Positions 1 to 9,441 are shown, counted from the stretch's first letter. The stretch: DNA of 15,141 bases from Conidiobolus incongruus B7586 (GCA_000697335.1 JNEM01016586.1:1-15141); one strand, 5' to 3'. Program-made: numbers and translations. The notes: generated by a model from the sequence alone, not told the origin.

Positions 1-545
1 TTTTTATAAATTCTAATAAATAAGTATTTTAAATATAAACAAATGTTAATTATTATAATAAATTATAATAGTATATAGTTTTTTTTATTTAATATCTCAA
101 ACAAAATTAATTAATAATAAATTATATAATATTTTTTTAAATAAAATAATTTTTAAATGGTGTTTTTAATATAAATTAAAGATACTTATTATTTTACATA
201 ATAATTATAAAATACACAAAGTTAAAGCTGTAAAAGATTTTTTATATAAAAAAAATAAAAAGAGTTATTATATTTAGTATATTTACTTGATTATAACTTA
301 TATAATTATAATTGTTTTAAATAGTTAAAAAAATAACTTATAAGAAAAAACATTCCTACAAACAAATTAAATTAGTTTGTAAAATATTAAATTTTAGTCT
401 TTAATAAAAAAACTGTTTTTTAAGTATTAGAAGCTTATTAAAAGTATTAAAAAAAGTTATTAATAATAAAAGAGGCTATTAATTTTATATTATTCATTAA
501 ATTTTTATTATTATTTATTAATTTATTTGTTTAATTTTAATTTCA
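1..545. other. AT-rich, stop-dense remnant of unknown origin
   Basis: No gene is visible. The stretch is almost entirely A and T, clearly more so than 2200-12000, and resembles the right-hand end of the window where a mutated transposon lies. In the forward frame starting at base 2, the part from about 205 to 500 reads as a Lys/Tyr/Ile-rich chain broken by about a dozen stops that are all TAA or TAG and never TGA. The decayed Tc1 transposase at the other end shows the same pattern. It may therefore be another old mutated element, but no domain can be recognised and A+T bias alone favours TAA. The LINE begins at its right edge. Confidence 0.3.
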
Positions 546-2206
546 AAATTGTGCCATTACTTAATTTCTACACTAATATTAAACCTCCAATTTCTGATGA
601 AATTCATTGAATGGATTAAATCATATACCACCAACCAATAGGCTGATATCCTAACCCACCTCCAACCTTTCCTGAGAATCTCTATTAATAGAGGCCTCAG
701 ACAAGGTGATCCCTCTTCACCTCACCTCTTCAATATCACAATAGACCCCCTACTTACTACCATTCAAGACTCACTAGAAGGAGTATGAAGTGGAAGAGAA
801 ATTCAAACAAAAGTCCTAGCCTTTGCCAATGATATAGTTACTTTCATCTCAAATCCAAGAGATTATACAAAACTCTCACTAGTCCTAAGCCAATACTCAG
901 GCGCCTCCAATGCACTCTTCAATACGTTGAAGACTGAATGGTTGAAAGTTGGTAACCCTGACTTCAAACCTGCTGAAGCAACTGATATACCTTCTAAGCC
1001 TATCAGACATCTGGGATTCTGGTTTACTACCCAAGGCATAAACATACAAACCAATTGGGATAAAGTAATAACAAAAATGAAAAATGTATCCAATATAATC
1101 AAATCCCTCAACCTCTCAATCATGGCCAAGGTAGTCGCTATAAACACATTCGTGCTCTCTATCCCAATATACTGGTCCCACCTGATAAGATTCCCCGATA
1201 AATATATAAAAGATTTGAAAAAAAACTAGTCCAAGATACGATCTGGTTCCCCGGTAAGCCCAGACGGAAAATAGAAAGACTCTATAATAACGTTAAAGAT
1301 GAGGGATTAAATCTGGAATTTTGAAGTACTATACCAAATTAGGTTTTATAAAACACTATACAGGATTCTCTCTAAACCTGAGGATATCAGTAATGATTGG
1401 ATTAGAAGCACTGTGTTTATATTAGAAAAGATATTCAGATGCCCACACAGTAATTCCAATGAATTCATCCTTAACAGACTCACTTCCCCCAGACCCAAAA
1501 TCCATCAAAACACCGGTAACTGGAAAGACCTCGTGAACTGCTTTAAAATGGATTTATTCAAAATCAATCCAAAATCCACTAATAGCAATGACTAAATTAG
1601 GTTCCATTTTAAATTCCGTAACCTTTCATTAGATGATGCATCATTGAGCCATAAATCCTCAAAATTCTGCAAAACTTCTCTACCTCCGGGAAGATTGGTG
1701 GACCCAGAAAACAAGGTATGGAAATGCATGATTAACCCAACGCTCCCAGCTAAGTATAGATCAATATCATGGAGATTGATGTTGGGCTCCTACTTTAATA
1801 ACAAACTCCGTAAAGTCGAAGATCAAGCCAGATGGTGTCCATGGAAATGCGGAGAAACTGACAGTCCTATACACCGATACATCGACTGTGAAAAAATACA
1901 AAAATTCTGGGATACTATAGCAACCATCCACGGTAACAAACTGGTCAAAAAAGTACCATTTCTACTTCGAAAAGACTTAAGAAAACCAGTATTACCCCAA
2001 TTAATTCATTACACTTCAATCAAGCAGTATTTTATATTCACTCTCTTTATCTGCAATTCATCTTCACACAGACACCAATAACACCCCCGTCAGAGGAAGA
2101 CGCAAGGAAATGATTTAGACAAGAAATTACTCAAAATCCGATAGATTTAGTTACATAGCCACATGAAAAACACATAACCAAAAATAATGAATTCCACATT
2201 CTCTAA
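546..2206 (+). mobile_element. 5'-truncated non-LTR retrotransposon (LINE) fragment
   Basis: This is a dead copy of a LINE of the L1-like kind whose second protein ends in a zf-RVT domain. The endonuclease and the N-terminal half of the reverse transcriptase are absent, as expected from 5' truncation during target-primed reverse transcription. No poly(A) tail or target duplication was found, so the 3' edge is set by the last readable codon. Base composition is strikingly different from the flanks: the sense strand is rich in C and A with many CTC, ACC and CCC codons, while the neighbours are mostly A and T. That suggests a more recent arrival than the AT-saturated elements at both ends of the window, or an origin in a different compositional setting. 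Confidence 0.88.
546..2206 (+). pseudogene. LINE ORF2 remnant: reverse transcriptase C-terminal half, thumb and zf-RVT
   Basis: Reading order: a FIEWIKSY segment near 600-625; the RT motif GLRQGDPSSPHLFNI near 690-735; the catalytic box FAND at 822-833, where the family has [YF]ADD, so an active-site aspartate is changed to Asn; the thumb with GFWF near 1014-1025; and a zf-RVT region near 1780-1910 with CPWKCG, then H, C and W (Cys pairs at 1836 and 1848). The frame holds from 546 to about 1205, shifts until about 1313 (KRFEKKLVQDTIWFPG), returns until about 2030, and shifts again for the C-terminus (SEEDARK, stop, FRQEI) ending at 2206. In-frame stops include TAG at 639, TGA at 786, TAA at 1593, a TGA near 2111 and a TAG near 2156. 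It cannot make an active enzyme. Confidence 0.87.
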
Positions 2207-3321
2207 GCAAGTAATTAATTAGCAAACTTAAATTAGTAGTATATCACACTAGTCCATCAGACGAAGTGGCGGATTTATTACGTCGATCCCATGAATTGTC
2301 GAATAAATTCTTTCCTCATAAAAAAATAATCTAATGTCAAAATGATTCATTGAAACTATTAAAGATATGACTAGTAGCTTAGAATTAGTCTCCAATGATC
2401 CAAGGATACAATAACGTGATTAATATATTAAAACGTTTCAATTTCATCCAGGGTGAAAGGGTCCAATTATACTAATTATTCGAACAGTAATGTATGAGCA
2501 TAAATTAATAATTTTGTAGAACATATCAGAAATATACTAAGCTGGAGATAACATATGGGCAATATAAATTGGATAGTCATTCTTTATCTTTACAAAGTCA
2601 ACAATTTTGTCATTGATCAAAATTTATAGTTGAATTATTCAGGGAAAAATTTAATGAAAAACTTTAGCTGATCTATTAAAAAATGAATTAAATTTAGAAT
2701 TTGAAAAATTTCAATTGGTATAAATATCATGCATTCAATATATCTGAATTATTAATTTATTTTCTATATGTATACTACTAAATTACAAATTAATCAAATT
2801 AAAAATGACAAATTAGTAGGTTTTTCTAATGAAATTAGAGAAAATTCATTTAGGCCAAATAGCTGCAATCTAATAATTTAATGATCTTGTTAATTAGTTG
2901 ATATTGTATAGGATAAATGAATTAAAATCTAATCTTTGAACTATATGAAGAAATTCAAGAAATTTTCACAAAACTATAAGCTCGATTAATTTTAATATAT
3001 TAAATATTAATTATCTATTATCTCATTCATATTTTTTATTTTATTGATTTATTCTTATTATAAAATTTCAAACTAAATATTCCATGCTTTAATATATTTA
3101 TACTCTTCTAAAATATTTATCCTTTTATATTAATCAGATTCATTGAATGATCTAATTAATGTTGATATCATTGTCATTTTAAAAAAAATACTTTTATTGA
3201 TTCGAAATATCATTTGATATAACATATTCCCACAAATGATATCTCTAACAGATATGAACCTACAAATGATCGATTCAGTTTTATTTTGATTTTAATTTTA
3301 TACATATTTACAACTCTAATC
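2207..3321. other. Spacer between LINE and gluconokinase
   Basis: No gene can be defended. Just after the LINE, bases of about 2235-2330 are less AT-rich and read forward as SPSDEVADLLRRSHEL followed by some ten more residues before a stop. The same frame continues with interruptions to about 2750. This could be the stub of a decayed protein gene or chance, and no family is recognised. The rest, 2760-3200, is ordinary AT-rich spacer. Confidence 0.3.
3209..3270. promoter_or_regulatory. Repeated ACAAATGAT motif upstream of gluconokinase
   Basis: ACAAATGAT occurs at 3232-3240 and again at 3262-3270, exactly 30 bases apart. A near-copy in the opposite orientation (ATCATTTGA) lies at about 3209-3217. 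All lie 50-115 bases before the gluconokinase start at 3322, where a fungal upstream activating site would be expected. A regulatory role is inferred from position only. Confidence 0.3.
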
Positions 3322-3888
3322 ATGAATTTACCTCATCAATCACCGAAAAAAATAGGAATCATAGTAATGGGTACTTCAGGCAGTGGTAAATCTACTATTG
3401 CCAAAGAGATTTCCATAAAGCTAGGCTGTGACTTTATTGAGGGGGATAACTATCATTCTCAATACAACATAGAAAAGATGGGACGTGGCGAAGGATTGAC
3501 TGACGAAGACCGAGCTCCTTGGTTGAATACTATTGCTTCCGAAATTACTTGATATTTTTCTAATAATCCAGATGCTCAAGTTGCATTAATCACATGCTCA
3601 GCTTTGAAGAAAAAGTATCGCGAGCTACTCAACAGCTGCCAAACTGATAATTTGAAGATTGGCTATTTATATCTCAAGGGCAATATTAATATTTTGAAGG
3701 AGCGAATTAATACTAGGCCTGATCATTTTGCCAAATCAAATTTATTGGATAGTCAATTTAAAGACTTAGAACCTCCCAATCCTCAAGACGGGATTTTTGA
3801 AACAGCTAGTGTTAATAATACTTTGCAAGAGAGCTGTGATTATGGTTATGAGTCATGCTTGAAATTAATCAAAAGATTAGAACCATAA
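3322..3888 (+). CDS. Gluconokinase (GntK/Idn type), one in-frame TGA
   Basis: The enzyme phosphorylates D-gluconate to 6-phosphogluconate with ATP, feeding the pentose phosphate pathway; it should be cytosolic. The 188-codon length is normal for the family. Visible motifs are a Walker A loop GTSGSGKST at residues 17-25, substrate-side EGDNYH at 40-45, NIEKM at 49-53, LTDEDRAPWL at 59-68, CSALKKKYR at 92-100, YLKG near 117 and the HF pair near 133. I chose the ATG at 3322 because the upstream in-frame ATG at 3286 only adds a short hydrophobic stretch absent from the family. Codon 77 (3550-3552) is TGA, in the variable helix between APWL and CSALKK where relatives often have Arg or Trp. No other lesion is seen and the reading frame is kept on both sides. 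CGA to TGA or TGG to TGA by a single transition would explain it. It may be a young pseudogene, a readthrough site or a sequencing error. No intron fits across it. Confidence 0.85.
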
Positions 3889-4262
3889 AATGATATTAAA
3901 TGTTTAAAATTTTCATTTATCTTGATAATTATATGGCAAAATAGCTTTATTTTTATCAAGTCTTGTTAAACACATATTCAAGAATTACATTTAAATTTAT
4001 CACTACTATTGCAACATATTTTTCATGATGATATTCCTGTTATGTTTTTGACTATTTAAATAAATAATGAATGAATGAAATTAAATTCTTCATGTATATA
4101 AGTAATATATATATAACATGATGCTTTGTAATGTTAATCTAAATCAGGTTACACTATAAACAATACAATTTTATAATAAAGACATTGATTTAAAGCAAGA
4201 TGATATTTAATAATAGTTAACAAAGCTAAATATTCTTCCACCTCTTGCTACATATCTCGGAT
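3889..4262. other. Spacer between convergent genes
   Basis: The gluconokinase and the small minus-strand gene point toward each other across this AT-rich spacer. The only recognisable site is an AATAAA at 4059-4064, which could serve as a poly(A) signal for gluconokinase about 170 bases after its stop. No further gene is visible. Confidence 0.35.
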
Positions 4263-4596
4263 TTAATTCAACAATTTTCTGATCAATTTATTGAGTTGTT
4301 CCAATTTTTTGTTTAATTGAATTAAATATAATATATGATCTTCACAACTTTTGAATAAGGAATCTGTATCATAAATAAATGGATTTATTTTGTAACATTT
4401 TTTAGTCAAACAATATCATTTTACCTTGTATCATCACATTTTTAATCATTTTTCTTGACTCAATTTCAAACTGATTAATTAATTCGGTATTGATTGATTG
4501 CTTTTGATTAATACTCTCTTTTAAATCTGTGGAACATATTAGATAAAAAATATTATATGATAATTCAAAATTACCTTCAATTCCTTTAAATTCCAT
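4263..4596 (-). CDS. Small three-exon gene, 74-residue coiled-coil protein
   Basis: Predicted exons on the minus strand are 4596-4575, 4526-4425 and 4363-4263. Intron 1 (48 bases) starts GTAATT, has CTAAT near its end and closes with TTCCACAG. Intron 2 (61 bases) starts GTAAAA, contains TGACTAA and closes with GATACAG. Both interrupt an Asp codon after its first base, so the frame is kept and ends at a TAA. The product starts MEFKGIEDLKESINQ and ends LNKLIRKLLN. It is rich in Leu, Ile, Lys, Asn and Glu with heptad-like spacing, so it is probably helical, and it has no signal peptide or membrane segment. Small helical subunits of kinetochore, Mediator or BLOC-type complexes look like this, but I recognise no family. 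The unspliced alternative is a 64-residue reading frame, 4596-4402, that stops inside intron 2. Confidence 0.55.
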
Positions 4597-4957
4597 GTTT
4601 AAATCTTATTAAAATTTCAATGTTTATACTTTTCATAATGTATTTATAGTTTACAAATTTTTACATTTATTAAATGCAAAATTTAATAATTTGGAGTTAT
4701 GTTGTATCAAATCATTTATTATATAGAAATTCGAATATTATAAATAAAGGTAAAAAGTCAAGTTGTATTGATAACTATATTAATAGGTTTAAGTAAACAT
4801 ATAATAAATATGTATAACATATATAATGATTTACATTGCTGTTATATATTTGAACTTTTAATCATCAAATACTAGATAATATTTTTTATTATTTTTATTA
4901 TTTTTATTAAATTCGAAATGATTAAAGATAGAAAATTAAATATTGGTATTTGATTAT

Positions 4958-4974
4958 GATGAAAAAATTTCATC
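4958..4974. repeat. Perfect short hairpin GATGAAA-AAA-TTTCATC
   Basis: Seven-base perfect arms with a three-base loop, about 360 bases upstream of the start of the small minus-strand gene. Function unknown; it may be a regulatory palindrome or chance in AT-rich DNA. Confidence 0.4.
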
Positions 4975-4994
4975 ACCGGTAATATCATAAAAAT

Positions 4995-5085
4995 AATTTA
5001 TCAACTGAATGACCTTGATATTTATTTTTTTAATATATATAACCCGAATGGTATTAGCATTATTTTATTTGTCCGTTGATAAATT
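4995..5085. repeat. 11-base inverted repeat pair AATTTATCAAC / GTTGATAAATT
   Basis: The arms at 4995-5005 and 5075-5085 are perfect reverse complements enclosing 69 bases. The pair could be the ends of a very small inverted-repeat element or a large stem-loop. No flanking target duplication is evident and no second copy is seen in the window. Confidence 0.4.
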
Positions 5086-5090
5086 GTCAA

Positions 5091-8000
5091 GCACCATTAA
5101 CTAAACGAAATAAATCTATTTCATGTTAGTGCCACAGTATTCACAAGTGCTTGAATAAAAAACTAGATGATGTACATCTTCCTCCAATACATAATGTCAT
5201 TAATAAATTTTAGTTTTATTACAAAACTAGTTGAAAGTTTATCATCAATCAATTCTACAAAGATTTTTAATCAAAGTTAGTATTGTTCATTTGAGAGATA
5301 AAATATTGGATTGTGTATCAAAATAAATAATTTTACTCAAACTATTGGTTTGTAGTCTATAAGAAAAAATTTCCTTTAAGGAGAAAATAGTATCCACATT
5401 TTTTTAGAAAATTGAACTCAAGAAGATTTATTATAGTCAAAAAATGACTATATTTCTCGATTATTTTGAAATTATTCCATTCTTTTTTTGCGATGGATTA
5501 ATCTATATCATCGATTAATGCAATGAATATCATTTAAATCGACACTATAAAATATATTTAACATCAAAACTTATACACCAAATTATTTAATAAAAGATCT
5601 ATTGTTGAGGTCTTCGGAATATTATATACCTAAATTGAAAAATATCCACTTCTTACTGAAATTGTAATATATTAAAATATAATTAACTTGAAATACTATT
5701 TAGGATTTAGTTTTGATGAATAATTTTATATTATTACATATCTAATGATATTTACTTGAAGAAATATACCAAGTTAGCATTTTAATTTTAGAACCTAATT
5801 TCAACTCTATTATCATGTATATAATATTTAAATTAAGTAATTCAGTATATTTGATATATAAATGTACTTGGTTGAATTGAATAGTCCTTTAATGTTCACT
5901 TCCGCAGTTTATATCGGAATAGCAAGATTATACATTTTCCTAATCTACTATTATTAATTTTTCAAAACTCTTTCAAATTCATCTATCAATAATACAATTA
6001 TAAATAGCCAAAGCCTATATCATTTTATCAAACATCTCTCATAATATTTTTCGTATAATTCTTGAAATTTAATGATATTTTAATGTTTCTCCAAAATGGT
6101 ATTTTTTTGATATAAAATATTCAGAATTATTTATATAATTAGATATCAACTGATTAATATGTTTTGCACATTGATTTCGTTAAAAATATTATTTAATCAT
6201 CAAAATTACTGATAATGTGATAAAACAATATTATATATGCTAGGTCTCAAAATATAAAATTAAAATTTTGAATGTTTACTAATCAAGGAATATCAATCAA
6301 TATACTTATTGCCAATATAATAATTTTCACATTCAAATTTACCAATAATTAAATTATTTTGGTTTTAGAACCTAATTATCATAGAATTAATACCATAAAT
6401 ATCTGATATTGGGAAGAAAAATCAACCCATAAATATAAATCGAAATTAGAATATAAAGTGAGTGGCCATTATATCCAAATAATGAAAATCGAACAACACC
6501 TGCCACTGAAGGTTTCGAAAAAATCTAATGAAAACAAAAGGATTTAAATATATTGAATATGGTATGATTTTAAATGTTTTTCTATATGGTATCAGATTAA
6601 ATTAATATCCATGTCACTATTTTTTATATCTCCTTGCTATATTTTTTTCAATTTTCATTAGGGGATGGTAATTAATGTTTGCTATGGGCATAATGACTGC
6701 TTTTATGATATAGCATGATCAGATTGGAGAAAATACACACTCTTTATAGTATGGATAAATTGGAATCTAACCACAGTCACTATTAGAGGATTGTTACGAA
6801 TTTAATATTTCAATGAATACATCATCGATTTTTCGTTAACCATTTTTTACTTTAAATCAAATATTTTCTTGGAAACAGATACATCTGAGACTTTATATAT
6901 TTTCTGATAATTACTAAACAGAGTTTGATTAATTATTAACACAAGATTATGCGTCTTTGCTTGTAAAATATGTTGATATTTTGAATTCTTTACTAGTTGC
7001 ACAAAATATCATGTCCAAACCAAATATCAAGCTCAAGCCAACAATATAAAATAAAAGACACTGTAGCAATCCTGGAATTATTTTGAGTATTTCGAATGAG
7101 ATATCATTGAAATTGTTATAATAGGGTACATTAAGCTATGCTATTATATCTATGTGTCTTTATTAATTGTTCTTGTTATATCGATTTTGATTTTCAATGG
7201 TAAGGAGTATTGGGTATTTGATATTTGATTTGGGAAATAATTCTAATTGCTAGATAATAATAAATATATTTGGTTTGATCCTGAAACTCCTAGTGATATA
7301 CCACTATTTTGATAACAAAATTATTAAATTTCATTTGAATCAATATAAAAACCAAGAGAGTTGTTTCCACAGATTTAGTATTCAAATCTCTCCTTTTTTA
7401 TTAAATATCAATAAGAATTATTAGGAAATATTATATTTTCATCATGAATATGCTATCTTAAAAATCCCAATAATTTGACCATATATTGTATTATTAGAAT
7501 TGAATATATGTTTCCCAATTTGCAAATTGGTTCGGGTAAATTTGATTATTGAAAAGAATTGAAAAATCAATTTTTAACGGGATTTCGGATCCAAATATTT
7601 GTTTCTTTATCCTAAATTAAATTTACAATCACCGGAGGTACAAGTAATAATATCTTATTCAGAGCAAAAGACAATAGTTATGTGTTAGATAAAGTCATTA
7701 AGACTAATTAAATATATTTTTAATCTTAAATACATTTTTCATTAATCTCAATTATAAAAATAATTATTCAGATAAAGTAAGAAAATTGAAAAAATATAGT
7801 ATAATCAAATTAATCAAAAATATATTATTTAATATAATAGAGATCGTTGATTTAATATATCATATATTAATTACTATGCTCTTTGTAATATCACTGATAA
7901 CCCATTATGAGAGGTTGAAAATATCTATTTCCAAGTAATCTTATTGTATATTATAGCATTCAGATTAACCTTTCAAATTAAATCTCAAATTTGAAATATA

Positions 8001-9004
8001 AAATAATTTTTATAACTAATTTTTAGTATATGAAAAGGATTTTTATCCAAAAACTATATTTAGTCAATTATATTATAATTACTTATTATAAATCTTACAT
8101 AAAATTTCACTTATTCAAATATTAGATTTATATTTATAGCAAATTCAATAATTGTTTCTAGACATCGGATAATTTTTAACCAAGAAATTTTATTCAAAAT
8201 TTTCAAAATAATAATTTATATGAAACCATTATTAATTAGTATTAAATAGTGTAGTTGTTAATAAAAATATTTTATACATTATAAAATATAACATAAAAAT
8301 AGTTAATCATATCGAGCGTTACTATGTAAAATAAACTTGTTTGAAATATTCCATTTTTTAGACTCTCGCTGTGACTAGATCAAATATTGACTTTGAACAT
8401 GTGTCAACTATAGGAGTTATATTTTATATAGTATAGTCGTTTATAATTTCATAATATCGAATGATATATATCTGAAATTACCATATTATTGACCAATATA
8501 GCTTGTTTGATTCACATTAATAAGCTATGAAAACTAATATATAAATTTCAAAATTCAACAAACATTTTATCCGAAATAATCTTTTTTAACGTTTTTATAT
8601 TTATTTATCCTTTAAGTTTTGCGATGAGATTTTTGCAATATTATTTTTTTTATCCAATATTAATTTTTTCATACTTTCTGTTAATTTTCAATGTGGTATC
8701 GAATACAAGCGCAATACTTTTATGAAAAGGATTATACATTGAATAATAATGTAAAAAATGTACCCTAATTTTCTCAATAATTTGAAAATAATTCTCTCCA
8801 AAATATATGTATCAATATTCAATAGCCAGATCAGGATAAACTCTAACACACCTTTTAAACAAAAATAAATTCATACCAAGTCTTCAAGCAAAGATGTTAA
8901 AAATTATACCAACTATACTAGGTAGAATAAATTATACTAAAAAATTTTAATAATAATTATAATTATCATTATCATTAAATACTAATTGTTTTGATATTAG
9001 ATAA
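5091..9004. other. Long gene-poor region with scattered open stretches
   Basis: No ATG-led reading frame reaches a convincing size and no set of exons could be joined with confidence. Several open runs of 45-75 codons exist: minus 7135-6950 (hydrophobic core, IIPGLLQCLLFYIVGLSLIF), minus 6524-6390 (VAGVVRFSLFGYNGHSLYIL), and plus from about 7709 to 7936. On the minus strand, 7690-7160 stays in one frame with fewer stops than this base composition would give. A short plus stretch, 7622-7708, reads FTITGGTSNNILFRAKDN, loosely like the start of a choline/ethanolamine kinase, but closes after 29 codons. With stops expected about every 11 codons here, runs of this length also arise by chance. The region may hold an intron-rich or decayed membrane-protein gene, but that is not established. 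Confidence 0.3.
7515..7530. repeat. Perfect 16-base palindrome CCAATTTGCAAATTGG
   Basis: The sequence is its own reverse complement with no spacer, and has more G and C than its surroundings. It resembles a binding site for a dimeric DNA-binding protein, but there is no gene close by to assign it to. Confidence 0.4.
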
Positions 9005-9044
9005 AAATTTCCTAATTGTTTTTTAATCTAAATTAGGAAAATTT
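9005..9044. repeat. Stem-loop AAATTTCCTAATT / AATTAGGAAAATTT
   Basis: The arms at 9005-9017 and 9031-9044 are reverse complements apart from one extra base in the right arm, with a 13-base loop. It lies about 400 bases upstream of the alpha-oxoamine synthase gene. It may be a hairpin in the promoter region or a small repeat relic. Confidence 0.45.
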
Positions 9045-9227
9045 AAATAGTTTTCTTCAGGTTCTAATTATGATTTATAAAATTCAATGAATTTGATATA
9101 ATATATTGATTTTCATATTTCAATATGAGATGTCTACCAAGTTTTAAGAAATATTATTTATGTGAATTATTACTTTATGAGATATTTAATTTATTTGAAT
9201 TAAACTGGATAATTATATTTTCATGAC

Positions 9228-9441
9228 TTGATTGTTTCTAAACAATCAATCTTATCAATAACTTGAGTGTTCCAGCTCAATAACTCAATCATTTAACCAA
9301 ATTCAACCATCCGAAATTTAGCCCAATTCAATCAAATTTAGCAAGTTTTAAAACTTAATCGACTAAAAAAATTGGATATAAAAACACAAAAGTGGTTCAC
9401 AATAAATCATATTATACAAAAATAATAGAATTTATTATATT
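9228..9441 (+). promoter_or_regulatory. Palindrome-rich promoter region of the CqsA-like gene
   Basis: The 214 bases before the ATG hold a perfect 10-base inverted repeat TTGATTGTTT-CT-AAACAATCAA parts at 9228-9249, a TTGAG/CTCAA pair at 9263-9280, a direct repeat AAATTTAGC at 9314-9322 and 9334-9342 (20 bases apart), a perfect 14-base palindrome AAGTTTTAAAACTT at 9343-9356, and a TATA-like TATAAAAA at 9377-9384, about 60 bases before the start codon. The density of symmetric motifs exceeds that of nearby spacer and suggests regulated expression. The regulator is unknown. Confidence 0.45.

Larger units (their letters stand above)
4597..5090. other. Upstream region of the small minus-strand gene, with hairpins
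   Basis: No reading frame of interest. The stretch contains two inverted repeats, listed separately, and is otherwise AT-rich spacer. It is the likely promoter side of the 4263-4596 gene. Confidence 0.3.

Noticed and set aside
863-1147. 94-codon minus-strand reading frame inside the LINE
   Set aside because: It is the antisense shadow of the reverse transcriptase thumb region, which has clear family motifs on the plus strand.
3550-3552. A nuclear code in which TGA means Trp
   Set aside because: Every Trp in the CqsA-like gene and the conserved Trp67 of gluconokinase are TGG, and the Tc1 Trp positions became TAG, not TGA. One TGA in one host gene is not enough.
3522-3580. A short intron removing the TGA in gluconokinase
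   Set aside because: The possible GT...AG pairs (3522 to 3571 or 3580) break the reading frame, and the sequence on both sides fits the family continuously.
4402-4596. An unspliced 64-residue minus-strand protein
   Set aside because: It includes sequence with perfect intron borders and branch-like sites and stops within the second intron. The spliced version gives a more coherent helical protein, though the unspliced form is not disproved.
7622-7708. Choline/ethanolamine kinase gene
   Set aside because: The resemblance is limited to one glycine-rich motif in 29 codons and no downstream catalytic motif was found in any frame.
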